NCBI GenBank assembly: GCA_012026835.1
Contig: VEPN01000005.1
Span: 28,344-92,343 of the forward strand
From: Candidatus Methanoperedens sp.
Lineage (GTDB): Archaea > Halobacteriota > Methanosarcinia > Methanosarcinales > Methanoperedenaceae
DNA: 64,000 bases
Reading direction: 5' to 3'
The position numbers and the translations under genes were made by a program. Shown piece by piece: positions 16,924-24,564 of the stretch; position 1 is the first letter of the stretch, and each line of letters starts with the position of its first letter. The notes below the pieces were generated by a model. The model saw only the letters and a program-made list of their open reading frames with translations. It was not told where the DNA came from and made no database searches.

Positions 16924-17382
16924 TTACTCCTTCTCAATCTTGATCATCCAACAGCGAGTGGCATTCCATGCTGCATTGAATGTTTCGAGTTTGCACTTCA
17001 TGAATTTTCCTTCAGATACATCAGGGTCGTGATAAACGAGTTCTTCGTCTGTAAAGCCAAGTATTACGATGAAATGACCAAAGCCACTTACGCCACCGTA
17101 AAGGTAACTTGAGTCAACCAATGCGATTACAGGCTTTCCTTCTTTTATTTCCTGTTTGAGGTCATCAATGTTTGCATTCTTAACCGATGTAGATTTCAGA
17201 CCGGATTTTTGGGCGGCTGCTGATATTTGCATCGGCGTTGTACCGAGTTCAGTAGTACCGCAAGCTGCCTTTACTTCTGATTCCGTTCTTGTGACTCCAA
17301 AGAAAGCAAGAACCATGCGTAAACAAGCTGGTCCGCAGGTGTACCAATTTTCCTGCTTAAAGTATGGGAGCCTGATGTTCAA
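16924..17382 (-). CDS. Peptidase C39-like domain protein
   Basis: 152 residues forming one C39-like cysteine peptidase domain: WYTCGPACLRMVLAFFG near residue 15 with the presumed nucleophile cysteine, SGFGHFIVILGF near 105 with the histidine, and VYHDPD near 120 with the aspartate. There is no signal peptide, no double-glycine leader substrate and no ABC transporter, so this is not a bacteriocin exporter. The family also contains free-standing cytoplasmic proteases. The downstream gene starts right at its stop codon. Confidence 0.7.
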   Translation of the reverse strand: MNIRLPYFKQENWYTCGPACLRMVLAFFGVTRTESEVKAACGTTELGTTPMQISAAAQKSGLKSTSVKNANIDDLKQEIKEGKPVIALVDSSYLYGGVSGFGHFIVILGFTDEELVYHDPDVSEGKFMKCKLETFNAAWNATRCWMIKIEKE

Positions 17383-17714
17383 ATAATCACTGAATTTAAG
17401 AAGTCACAGCAGATATTAAAACTTGTTGTATAACCTGACTTAAACTAAGTGTAATGCCCATAAACATATTGTGGCATGTTTCATGTAACAAATATTTTCT
17501 ATGCAGTTAACGGGCACTAAATTTAATATGTAAATAACGTGTTTAAAGGAAATTAAGAAAGAGAAATGGAATTTAGAGATATTGCTAACTGGGATGAAAA
17601 TTATATTAATGAGCTAATCGACAAAAAAGAGAAAGAAAGCGTTCAAGGCTATAAAATCAAAATTGAATAAAAGTTACACCTTATTAAATTCTATTGATAA
17701 AAAGCTGAAATGAC
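17383..17714. other. Intergenic stretch with a short relict frame
   Basis: These 332 bases separate the C39-like gene from a methyltransferase-like gene. Apart from a 34-codon frame at 17566-17670 nothing recognisable was found. Confidence 0.5.
17566..17670 (+). pseudogene. Short frame resembling the N-terminus of AlbA_2/Schlafen-type ATP-binding proteins
   Basis: 34 codons beginning MEFRDIANWDENYINELID and continuing KKEKESVQGYKIKIE. The opening recalls the first residues of AlbA_2-domain (Schlafen-like) regulators, which usually run for hundreds of residues, so if real this is only the stub of a lost gene. The resemblance is from memory and short. Confidence 0.25.
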
Positions 17715-18251
17715 ATGATAAAACCCGACTCAATCCTGGAAATAAGTTGCGGAGACCACTCAAAGCTGTATGAGACAAAAGGCAGCGAGTGGGAGCTGTT
17801 CGTGGGCATAGACATCAATATGGATCTTTGCAGGAAGGCAAAGAAACAGGGATTTGAAGTGGTTTGCTGTGATGCATTCAATCTTCCCTTCAAGCCCAAA
17901 TCTTTCCAGGAAGTATATATACAATGCTTTACTGCGCTTCTTGAGAAAGAAGACCTGAGTGATGCATTCCAGAAAAGCGATTATGATGAGTTCTGTGAAT
18001 TCATGGGGCATGAGATAGATTATGCCTGGCAGGTGATAGACCCGTTCTATGAATTGCTGCTTGAGTGCAAGCAGGCCAGCGACCATATAATCTGCCTCCC
18101 GTCATGCAATCTTGAAATGAACAAGTACCTTGTAAATGCTGTGAAGAACCTTCCCAGCGTTACAATAGATGTAGATTTCTCAAAACACTGGGGGGGTAGG
18201 AAAAAGGCTTGCGTGATGTATCTGGACATTGATTGCACTATATACGTATGA
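17715..18251 (+). CDS. Methyltransferase-like protein (class I SAM fold)
   Basis: 178 residues. The start, SILEISCGDHSKLYE, is motif I of SAM methyltransferases, followed by FVGIDINMDLCRKAKKQGFEVVCCDAFNLPFKPKSF, where the acidic residue after strand two and the DAFNLPF motif are typical. The second half departs from common families and is acidic (DYDEFCEFMGHEIDYAW). The protein is shorter than most methyltransferases, and substrate and activity are unknown. Confidence 0.55.
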   Translation: MIKPDSILEISCGDHSKLYETKGSEWELFVGIDINMDLCRKAKKQGFEVVCCDAFNLPFKPKSFQEVYIQCFTALLEKEDLSDAFQKSDYDEFCEFMGHEIDYAWQVIDPFYELLLECKQASDHIICLPSCNLEMNKYLVNAVKNLPSVTIDVDFSKHWGGRKKACVMYLDIDCTIYV

Positions 18252-18287
18252 TTTTGAAAATAAATTTTTAATGTTAAGACCTAATAA

Positions 18288-18443
18288 TTAACATGACATT
18301 CCTTCAAGCCCGCTGTACTTGCCGACCACAGGACAGTTATAATAATTCTCAGTGCCGCAGTAGCTTTCGATCTCGGATTGCGCCGGCTTATGATACTTCG
18401 GGTCAAGCATGCAGCGTGCGTTTTTAAAGTGCTGGCATCCCAT
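18288..18443 (-). CDS. Small cysteine-rich protein, 51 residues
   Basis: A GGAGGT eight bases upstream of ATG 18443 supports translation of this 51-residue frame: MGCQHFKNARCMLDPKYHK, then AQSEIESYCGTENYYNCPVV, then a tail ending MSC. Cysteines at 3, 11, 29, 37 and 51 and histidines at 5 and 18 suggest a metal site. It lies between the methyltransferase-like gene (convergent) and the divergent RibL-type gene. No family recognised. Confidence 0.6.
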   Translation of the reverse strand: MGCQHFKNARCMLDPKYHKPAQSEIESYCGTENYYNCPVVGKYSGLEGMSC

Positions 18444-18523
18444 GATTTACCTCCGAATCAGGTATTGTCTGGCCGATAAATAAGCTTATTTACAAACGTT
18501 TTTACCAGTTAAAAATAATCTGG

Positions 18524-18955
18524 ATGTCCATGGTCAGAGTCCTTGCAACCGGTACGTTCGATATCCTTCATCCAGGCCACCTGCTATTTCTTTCAGAAGC
18601 AAAGGCGCTGGGAGATGAGCTTTATGTGATAGTGGCCCGCGAGTCGATGATAAAACACAAGCCAAAGCCAATAGTTCCCGAAACTCAGAGGCTTGCCATG
18701 GTCCAGGCTCTGAGCATCGTGGATAAGGCAATGCTCGGAAGCGAAAAGGATATGTTCGAACCCCTTTACCAGATAAAACCCGATATTATAGTACTCGGTA
18801 AAAACCAGTTTTTCAACGAGAAGGAGCTTGAAGCCAGCCTTAGAAACCATAGCATAGAAGCAAAGGTGGTAAGAATACAGTCTTTTCAGGAATGCGAGCT
18901 TTGCAGCAGTGCGGCAATTATACGAAAGATACTTAAAAGGAACGGACGGGGCTGA
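18524..18955 (+). CDS. ribL: Archaeal FAD synthetase-type nucleotidyltransferase
   Basis: 143 residues, one cytidylyltransferase-like domain. GTFDILHPGHLLFLSEAK carries the HxGH nucleotide-binding motif near residue 17, followed by ALGDELYVIVARE and KPIVPETQRLAMVQAL. The usual ISSTxII at the C-terminus is SSAAIIRKIL. Archaeal proteins of this size (RibL) transfer AMP from ATP to FMN to make FAD; cytidylyltransferases for glycerol phosphate are related. ELCSSAAIIRKIL contains a cysteine near the C-terminus as in RibL. The 3' end overlaps a convergent small gene by 23 bases. Confidence 0.75.
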   Translation: MSMVRVLATGTFDILHPGHLLFLSEAKALGDELYVIVARESMIKHKPKPIVPETQRLAMVQALSIVDKAMLGSEKDMFEPLYQIKPDIIVLGKNQFFNEKELEASLRNHSIEAKVVRIQSFQECELCSSAAIIRKILKRNGRG

Positions 18956-19139
18956 TGCAGGAATCTTTCAAGTTAAAAAAAGGTAATCCCTTCTCAGAAA
19001 GGTACTTTGCCATCTGTTGTATAGAAACGCCTGTAAACTCTGCCGCTCTGCACAGGGAAAACTCATCATCAATATATTTGTCCATAGCTATTTTCATTCG
19101 CAAGTTTTCATCATTAATTCTTACCTGCATACTTTCCAT
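18933..19139 (-). CDS. UPF0175-like small protein
   Basis: 68 residues: MESMQVRINDENLRMKIAMDKYIDDEFSLCRAAEFTGVSIQQMAKYLSEKGLPFFN. The pattern of a short beta strand and then a helix-turn-helix (SLCRAAEFTGVSIQQMAKYL) is that of UPF0175, a family often found as DNA-binding antitoxins. No toxin gene (PIN or other) is adjacent; the upstream neighbour is an aminotransferase. Its last 23 bases overlap the 3' end of ribL on the other strand. Confidence 0.6.
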   Translation of the reverse strand: MESMQVRINDENLRMKIAMDKYIDDEFSLCRAAEFTGVSIQQMAKYLSEKGLPFFNLKDSCISPVRSF

Positions 19140-19171
19140 ATTGATTACATTGTGACCAAATGTAATTAATC

Positions 19172-20311
19172 TTATAGCACCGCTTCCATGCGCCTCAGCG
19201 CTTCCCTGATACGCTCCTGCGATGTGGCGTATGAGAGCCTGATAAAATCATTTCCCGCTTTACCGAACGCCGAGCCAGGCGTAGCTGCAACGAACGCTTT
19301 ATTTAGCAGGAGTTCAGCCACCTCTTCGCCGCTTCCATAACCGCTAACATCTGCAAAGGCGTAGAATGCGCCGTCCGGCATGGCACATTTGATACCGATT
19401 TTATTTAACCCTCTAACAAGCAAATCTCTTCTTGCCCTGAATTCCTTTACCATATCATCAATACATTTTTGATCGCCCTGAAGCGCTGCCAGCCCTGCAT
19501 ACTGGACAAAAGAAGTCGCCTGGCTCACAGAATGCGAGTGGAGCTTGAGCATCTGTTCGTAAACTTCCTTTGGAGCGCTCACGTACCCGAGCCGCCATCC
19601 TGTCATTGCATACGCTTTGGAGAAGCCATTAACTGTTATTGTTAAATCCTGCATCCCGTCAAATGAACCGATGCTAATATGTTCCCTGCCATAGATTATT
19701 TTCTCATAAATCTCATCTGATAATACCATGATATTATTATCAATAGCAAGATCCGCGATCTCTTTTAATGTCTCTTTTCCGTACACACCGCCTGTAGGAT
19801 TGCACGGACTGTTAATCACTATAAGCTTTGTCTTTTTCGTTATGTATTTTCCGGGTTCAACAGGCGCAAAACCGTCATCCCTGGCAGTTTGTGCCCAGAT
19901 GGTTCTTGCACCTGCAAGGTTTATGCACGGGTCATACGACACCCATGCCGGGTCAAATAATACTGCTTCATCGCCCTCCTGAAGCATTGAGAGCATGACT
20001 TCAAAAATGGCCTGTTTGGCTCCGGGAGTAATGATTATATTGCCTGGTTTAGCTTCAATATTGTTCTCTTTTTGTAATTTCTCGGCTATGGCCTTCCTCA
20101 GTTCAGGTATCCCGGGCGAAGGCGTGTAATGAGTCTCGCCGCGGTCAAGGGAGGCCTTTGCAGCGTCAATAATATGGCCAGGGGTTGTAAAATCGGGTTC
20201 ACCAAGGCTGAAGCTTATTATATCCTTTCCTTTGCTTTTTAATTCGCTGGCAAGGTTTGATATCCGCAGAGTCGCCGACTCTGTGATGTTTTGCAGTCGT
20301 TTTGCGGTCAT
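19172..20311 (-). CDS. Aspartate/aromatic aminotransferase, class I
   Basis: 379 residues, normal for fold-type I aminotransferases. SFSLGEPDFTTPGHI near residue 35 and YTPSPGIPELRKAIA near 60 are substrate-binding; VINSPCNPTGGVYGKE near 165 holds the asparagine that contacts PLP; SDEIYEKIIYG near 195 carries the aspartate; NGFSKAYAMTGWRLGYV near 225 has the PLP lysine; and FIRLSYATSQERIREALRR near the C-terminus has the arginine for the substrate carboxylate. Aspartate aminotransferase is the best guess; specificity cannot be told from sequence alone. The gene is monocistronic. Confidence 0.85.
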   Translation of the reverse strand: MTAKRLQNITESATLRISNLASELKSKGKDIISFSLGEPDFTTPGHIIDAAKASLDRGETHYTPSPGIPELRKAIAEKLQKENNIEAKPGNIIITPGAKQAIFEVMLSMLQEGDEAVLFDPAWVSYDPCINLAGARTIWAQTARDDGFAPVEPGKYITKKTKLIVINSPCNPTGGVYGKETLKEIADLAIDNNIMVLSDEIYEKIIYGREHISIGSFDGMQDLTITVNGFSKAYAMTGWRLGYVSAPKEVYEQMLKLHSHSVSQATSFVQYAGLAALQGDQKCIDDMVKEFRARRDLLVRGLNKIGIKCAMPDGAFYAFADVSGYGSGEEVAELLLNKAFVAATPGSAFGKAGNDFIRLSYATSQERIREALRRMEAVL

Positions 20312-20425
20312 AAAGAATAATCCACAGACTCTTTCCTGATATTTAAGCCATTCTGAAAATTGATTTGGATATAATTTGGGTGTAATCTTGGAAAAACAAT
20401 ATTTAACGAGAACGTCTATTTAGAG

Positions 20426-20512
20426 TTGTAGAGGAAAATTATTTTAATTTTCAAGATTCACCACCTATCCTATCCATAAAAATCTTGTAATCCTCTACAA
20501 ACTCTTTTTTTA
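20426..20512 (+). ncRNA. Candidate small RNA or hairpin with T-run
   Basis: TTGTAGAGGA (20426-20435) pairs perfectly with TCCTCTACAA (20491-20500), and inside it CAAGATT (20452-20458) pairs with AATCTTG (20481-20487). A run of T bases follows at 20505-20512. A TATA-like AATATTTAA about 27 bases before the outer stem would fit a start at its base. The loop holds CACCACCTATCC, which could pair with ribosome binding sites. Otherwise it is an intergenic hairpin downstream of the gene on the other strand. Confidence 0.35.
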
Positions 20513-20728
20513 AAGACTATTTTCATCCGCGAACTTCACAAGAGCCTCGCCAAGGGCTCTCACATATTTGGGATTAAGGTTGAACCTTCCGCGCTTCTGG
20601 CCGCTTCTTTCCTTTGCTATCTCGACATACTCCTTTTCTTCATCGAACCTGTCGCTTTTCTGCATCGATATGGTCATGAACCATCCTGAGCTCATTTTTA
20701 TTTCCATGAATCCTTTTTCATCGTTCAT
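20510..20728 (-). CDS. Small conserved-looking basic protein
   Basis: About 72 residues from ATG 20728 (MNDEKGFMEIKMSSGWFMTISMQ); a GTG at 20740 and an ATG at 20704 are alternatives. The first part is beta-like, then EYVEIAKERSGQKRGRFNLNPKYVRALGEALVKFA. The alternation of a short sheet and a final helix recalls PC4-type single-strand-binding proteins, but this is weak. The gene follows the phosphomevalonate dehydratase subunit almost without a gap, so they are probably co-transcribed. Confidence 0.5.
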   Translation of the reverse strand: MNDEKGFMEIKMSSGWFMTISMQKSDRFDEEKEYVEIAKERSGQKRGRFNLNPKYVRALGEALVKFADENSL

Positions 20729-21125
20729 AAATCTCGACACATCCTACAATCGCATCCACTAAAACCTTATCCCCGGTCTTTATCGTCCTCAGAGGGTCGT
20801 TCTCAACCCTGTCCACAAGCGGGATATCCGAGATTATTGCACCCACAGCAACAATTGGCTCGGCTTTTATATTAATTATTGCAGAGGGAGCAGCGCCGTT
20901 CTTCTTAAGCTGGTAAATCACGTATGAGCCTACGGTCGAACCTTTTCCACCCGGGAACACGAGGACTTTATCTTTAATGCTTTTCCCGGCAAGCTCATGG
21001 TCTTTTTCAATTACAATTCCTGTTTGTGGATCAACACTGCCAAGGAATGACAGGGGCTGGGAAGTGACAAGAGCCTCGCCTTCCGCGCATCCGCGGGAAA
21101 CAATATGGGCACAAAGTTTGATCAT
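20718..21125 (-). CDS. Phosphomevalonate dehydratase small subunit (aconitase X, DUF126)
   Basis: 135 residues, the whole DUF126 swivelling domain. GCAEGEALVTSQPLSFLGSVDPQTGIV and KVLVFPGGKGSTVGSYVIYQLKKNG are the hallmarks. In archaea this subunit with a DUF521 large subunit dehydrates 5-phosphomevalonate to trans-anhydromevalonate phosphate in the modified mevalonate pathway. The large subunit is not in the window, so the two genes are split here. It links with hmgA at 7515. Confidence 0.85.
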   Translation of the reverse strand: MIKLCAHIVSRGCAEGEALVTSQPLSFLGSVDPQTGIVIEKDHELAGKSIKDKVLVFPGGKGSTVGSYVIYQLKKNGAAPSAIINIKAEPIVAVGAIISDIPLVDRVENDPLRTIKTGDKVLVDAIVGCVEIYER

Positions 21126-21257
21126 TCAATTCAATCTCCTTATTTAAAATCTCTTTCAACTTTCGAAGGTAAATATTACACCACAAATAATACGACGAAA
21201 ACATTTTTAATAGATAAGTTTATATAGAAAAACAAGGTAAAAGGCATCCTGTTGGTT

Positions 21258-22604
21258 ATGAGGTATACTATATATTATCTAATTACTCTGGCTTTTTTTA
21301 TTACCCCCGTAAGAGCGGCTGACTTTTCGAACAATGACTTTGCCCAATCTATTAACTTTACGTGGCTGCTGGTAGCGGCTTTTCTGGTATTTTTCATGCA
21401 GGTCGGGTTCGCCATGCTCGGGGCAGGTATAATACGCGTGAAGAATTCATTAAATTTTTTTACAATGATCTTTATGGATTTTTCACTCGGCGCGCTTGCG
21501 TTCTGGGCTGTTGGTTTTGCTTTGATGTTCGGGGGTTCGAACCCTTCAATCGGCCTTGACCTGGGAAATACTCTTGTGGGATACAGCGGTTTTTTGCTAT
21601 CAGGCCAGGCAAATGATAACTATTCTGCCGGCTTTTTACTTTTCCAGATAATGTTTGCAGCGGCAGCCGTCTCGATAGTCGCCTGTGCTGTTGTTGAACG
21701 CCTGAAATTCAGGGCATACCTCATGTACACGCTGGCGGTAACTATGATAATTTATCCGATCTACGGGCACTGGATATGGGGAGGAGGCTGGCTTTCACAG
21801 ATTGGGGTCAGGGATTTTGCAGGATCGGGCGCCGTGCATGCCGTGGGGGGGTTTGTAGCTCTTGCCGGGGCGTACCTTATCGGACCGCGCCTGGGCAAAT
21901 ACGATAAGGACGGGAAGCCAAATGTCATTCCGGGGCACGACATAACATACATCGTCATCGGGACTTTCATTTTGATTTTTGGATGGTTCGGCTTCAACGC
22001 GGGAAGCACGCTTGCCGCAACCGATCTCCGCATCTCTGTTATAGCCCTCAACACGTTCATGGCCGCAGCCGCGGGCGCTACTTCAGCATGCTTCCTGCTA
22101 ATGAGCAAATCAGGCAAGGCTGACATCACAATGATCTGCAACGGCGCTCTTGGCGGGCTTGTTGCAATAACCGGCCCGAGCGCATATGTCGCTCCGTGGG
22201 CTGCGGTATTGATTGGATTGATCGGTGGAATAATATTCGTAAAAGCTTACTGGTTCGTGGAATGGAAGCTCAGGATAGATGACCCCGTAGGCGCTATCGC
22301 ATGCCACGCGGCTAACGGCATCTGGGGGCTGCTGGCTGTAGGGATATTTGCAGACGGAACCTACCAGGGGGTAACAGGATTGATCGCCGGCAACACCAAC
22401 CAGCTTTATGTCCAGTCGATCGGCGCTATAACCGCTATCGTCTGGGCGTTTGGCACAGGTTACATATTATTTTCGTTCATTGACCACACCATCGGCCTCC
22501 GGGTCAAGCCTGAACAGGAGCTCCAGGGACTCGATATTAGTGAGCACGGTATTTCGGCATATCCTGAATTTACCTCAAATACCAGAGACGGAAGGCAGCA
22601 ATGA
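21258..22604 (+). CDS. amt: Ammonium transporter Amt1
   Basis: About 448 residues with a signal peptide (MRYTIYYLITLAFFITPVRAAD) and eleven membrane segments. Ammonium is bound outside and conducted as ammonia through a trimeric channel lined by twin histidines, here in GSGAVHAVGGFVALAG and AIACHAANGIWGL. The protein is more divergent from bacterial AmtB than Amt2 (32099). ATG 21258 is preferred over a TTG at 21252. TTTATATAG at about 21219 is a likely TATA box. glnK overlaps its stop by four bases, so the regulator is coupled to the transporter. Confidence 0.93.
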   Translation: MRYTIYYLITLAFFITPVRAADFSNNDFAQSINFTWLLVAAFLVFFMQVGFAMLGAGIIRVKNSLNFFTMIFMDFSLGALAFWAVGFALMFGGSNPSIGLDLGNTLVGYSGFLLSGQANDNYSAGFLLFQIMFAAAAVSIVACAVVERLKFRAYLMYTLAVTMIIYPIYGHWIWGGGWLSQIGVRDFAGSGAVHAVGGFVALAGAYLIGPRLGKYDKDGKPNVIPGHDITYIVIGTFILIFGWFGFNAGSTLAATDLRISVIALNTFMAAAAGATSACFLLMSKSGKADITMICNGALGGLVAITGPSAYVAPWAAVLIGLIGGIIFVKAYWFVEWKLRIDDPVGAIACHAANGIWGLLAVGIFADGTYQGVTGLIAGNTNQLYVQSIGAITAIVWAFGTGYILFSFIDHTIGLRVKPEQELQGLDISEHGISAYPEFTSNTRDGRQQ

Positions 22605-22939
22605 AGAAGATTGAAGCGATAATCAGGAGCGAAAAACTGGAGGCAGTAAAACAGGCTTTAGACTTGAAGGGCTTTGGAAGCATGACAGTGATAGAGGTCA
22701 AAGGCCGTGGCCAGCAGAAAGGCATCAAACAAATATGGCGCGGCAGGGAATACACTGTGGACTTCATTCCGAAAGTCAAGATCGAAATATTCACATCAAG
22801 CGATACAGCGGACGAAATTATGAAGATAATCAGGGAAAAAGCTTATTCAGGGAATATCGGAGATGGAAAGATATTCATACTTCCAGTGGAAAAAGCCGTC
22901 AGGATAAGGACAGGCGAACTTGACAGAAAAGCCCTCTGA
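22601..22939 (+). CDS. glnK: PII signal protein GlnK1
   Basis: 112 residues of the classic PII fold: MKKIEAIIRSEKLEAVKQAL, the KGRGQQKG loop base, and IGDGKIFILPVEKAVRIRTGE. The T-loop keeps tyrosine 51 (WRGREYTVDFIPK), the residue that can be uridylylated in bacteria; in archaea control is mostly by ATP, ADP and 2-oxoglutarate. It plugs the Amt1 channel when nitrogen is sufficient. ATGA overlap with amt1. Followed convergently, five bases away, by marker protein 8. Confidence 0.95.
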   Translation: MKKIEAIIRSEKLEAVKQALDLKGFGSMTVIEVKGRGQQKGIKQIWRGREYTVDFIPKVKIEIFTSSDTADEIMKIIREKAYSGNIGDGKIFILPVEKAVRIRTGELDRKAL

Positions 22940-22944
22940 CAGTT

Positions 22945-23793
22945 TTATCCGAGCGGCCTTGGCTGCTTATGCCCCGGCAGCACAGGCAATTCCGCCGTAT
23001 TTATCAGAAGTGGCGAATCAACTTCTTTTGCCCTTTCAAGAAGAAGTTCTTTCCCTTTCTGCGTTATGGCAAACATTGGTACCGAAGCACCGGCCTGGAG
23101 AACCGGCTTTACCAGATCACGCACTGTCCTTGAGGCGCAGCCAGTCACAATGTCCAGTAAACCAATGAATTCGCGCGCTTCATCGCACCGTATTCCCGTG
23201 AGATGCGCACCTATTAGGATCAAACTGATGTCATGTTCTTTCTCGATGTCGCGAAGTTTTCTGGCTTCATGGTGAGCCACAACGCTGACAGCGATATTCT
23301 TATATCCGAGTTCGCAGGCTTTTACGATACCCCTTGTCTGGTCGATCATTGCATTTCCCTTATCAAGAACAATGCCTCTACGCAATTCAATCCCTTTGAT
23401 GATTTCACATATCGGCTCTGTCTCTATAAGCCCAGACATCAAAGCGCCCATACCCTGCACAAGTTGTGGATTGCTCGTGATCACAGTACCTGCGCCATCG
23501 CATACTGTTACTGTGGTATCGATAAGACCACGCCGAAGGGCGGTCATCATTATCTCACTTACACCAAAATTAACAAAAACGCCGTGGTCGAACTTCCTTT
23601 GCGGCGTGAACATACCGAGCTCGCGTATCCTGTATTCCATGTTCTTTTTTGCCTCCAGGGAAGTGAGTTTCTGGACATTTGCAACCTTGCTGAACACAGG
23701 GCACCAGTCTGCGACCGGCTCACCCACCTCTACTACTTTTCCGTCTTTTACCACGACACGCGTTTTTCCGAACAGTTCCATTACATGGGGCAT
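22945..23793 (-). CDS. Methanogenesis marker protein 8 (DUF2099), copy 1
   Basis: 282 residues. The sequence follows the methan_mark_8 family from MPHVMELFGKTRVVVKDGKVVEVGEP through FVNFGVSEIMMTALRRGLIDTTVTVCDGAGTVITSNP to VTGCASRTVRDLV and PMFAITQKGKELLLERAKE. The family is found nearly only in organisms with methyl-coenzyme M reductase; its function is unknown. Cysteines in CPVF, VCDGAG, GIRCDEA and TGCASR are shared with copy 2 in part. GGAGAT precedes the ATG. It is convergent with glnK1. Confidence 0.85.
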   Translation of the reverse strand: MPHVMELFGKTRVVVKDGKVVEVGEPVADWCPVFSKVANVQKLTSLEAKKNMEYRIRELGMFTPQRKFDHGVFVNFGVSEIMMTALRRGLIDTTVTVCDGAGTVITSNPQLVQGMGALMSGLIETEPICEIIKGIELRRGIVLDKGNAMIDQTRGIVKACELGYKNIAVSVVAHHEARKLRDIEKEHDISLILIGAHLTGIRCDEAREFIGLLDIVTGCASRTVRDLVKPVLQAGASVPMFAITQKGKELLLERAKEVDSPLLINTAELPVLPGHKQPRPLG

Positions 23794-23927
23794 TTGATCT
23801 CCAACTTTCTCAACATTGGAGGTATATTTGTAAACATTTCTAATAATATTTCCCCTCCATCAAGGCAAAAATCTAAACCTATTTATATTCACAGGTATAA
23901 TTGTTAACAAACTTCAGAGGTGGATGA

Positions 23928-24245
23928 ATGGATGCAAAATATATCAGTCTTGCTGTCGTAATGATAGTATCTTCACTGGTGTTGACATATAAATGGCTCA
24001 CAAGGCTTGGAGATTCTGATCCTGTTATTGTCATATCAGCTATGATCCTCGCCGGTTCTCTTGCTGTTATGATACTGTTACTTGATACAAGATTAAGCAA
24101 CCTTGAGGAAGCAATTAATGCAAAAGAGCGTTCCCTCAGGATCAATATCAAAGGTGTCGAGGAGAATCTTGAGAAAAAGATGGATGCAATGGCAGAGAGT
24201 ACCAGTAATTCGATAGGTGAATTTTCTAAGAGGATATACCGCTAA
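23928..24245 (+). CDS. Small membrane protein with coiled coil
   Basis: 105 residues. Two hydrophobic segments (about 5-22 and 33-52) are followed by a charged helical tail, RLSNLEEAINAKERSLRINIKGVEENLEKKMDAMAE, with heptad spacing. AGAGGTGG directly before the ATG is a good ribosome binding site. Its stop codon overlaps the end of the convergent gene at 24242. No family recognised. Confidence 0.55.
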   Translation: MDAKYISLAVVMIVSSLVLTYKWLTRLGDSDPVIVISAMILAGSLAVMILLLDTRLSNLEEAINAKERSLRINIKGVEENLEKKMDAMAESTSNSIGEFSKRIYR

Positions 24246-24529
24246 AGTGCATTCTCTATTAATCGGATTATCCGATTCATCATATCGCTGGCCTCATCTG
24301 TGGTTCGTATCCTTCTGATATCCACGCGTCCGCTCTGGTATATCATCACGCTTCTTCCTTCCAGTTCAAAACGTGCAACACCGAGATTTATTGAACATTT
24401 CAGCTCTTTTGCGTTGATATTTCGCAGAATGCCACATAGTTTCTCTATGCTCACTTTTTTTCCGATATGGCATTCAGCTATATACCTTGTCGGGTCTTCG
24501 ATGCATGGGCGGGATAGCCTGATGTCCAT
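24242..24529 (-). CDS. Hypothetical protein, possibly conserved in methanogens
   Basis: 95 residues with the alternating pattern of a small alpha-beta domain: MDIRLSRPCIEDPTRYIAEC, SINLGVARFELEGRSVMIYQSGRVDIRRIR and a C-terminal helix. The strand-turn-strand piece with SGRVDIRRI resembles half of a TBP-like saddle, but that is only visual. Two nearby cysteines (PCIED, AECH) could bind metal. It lies 35 bases from a TauE-like gene upstream. Confidence 0.45.
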   Translation of the reverse strand: MDIRLSRPCIEDPTRYIAECHIGKKVSIEKLCGILRNINAKELKCSINLGVARFELEGRSVMIYQSGRVDIRRIRTTDEASDMMNRIIRLIENAL

Positions 24530-24564
24530 GATGCTAATATGAGATATAAGAACTAAAGGTTTCT

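Noticed and set aside
21533..21546. A GGTTCGAACC-like palindrome resembling a tRNA T-loop
   Set aside because: It lies inside the amt1 coding frame and no acceptor stem or anticodon arm can be drawn around it.
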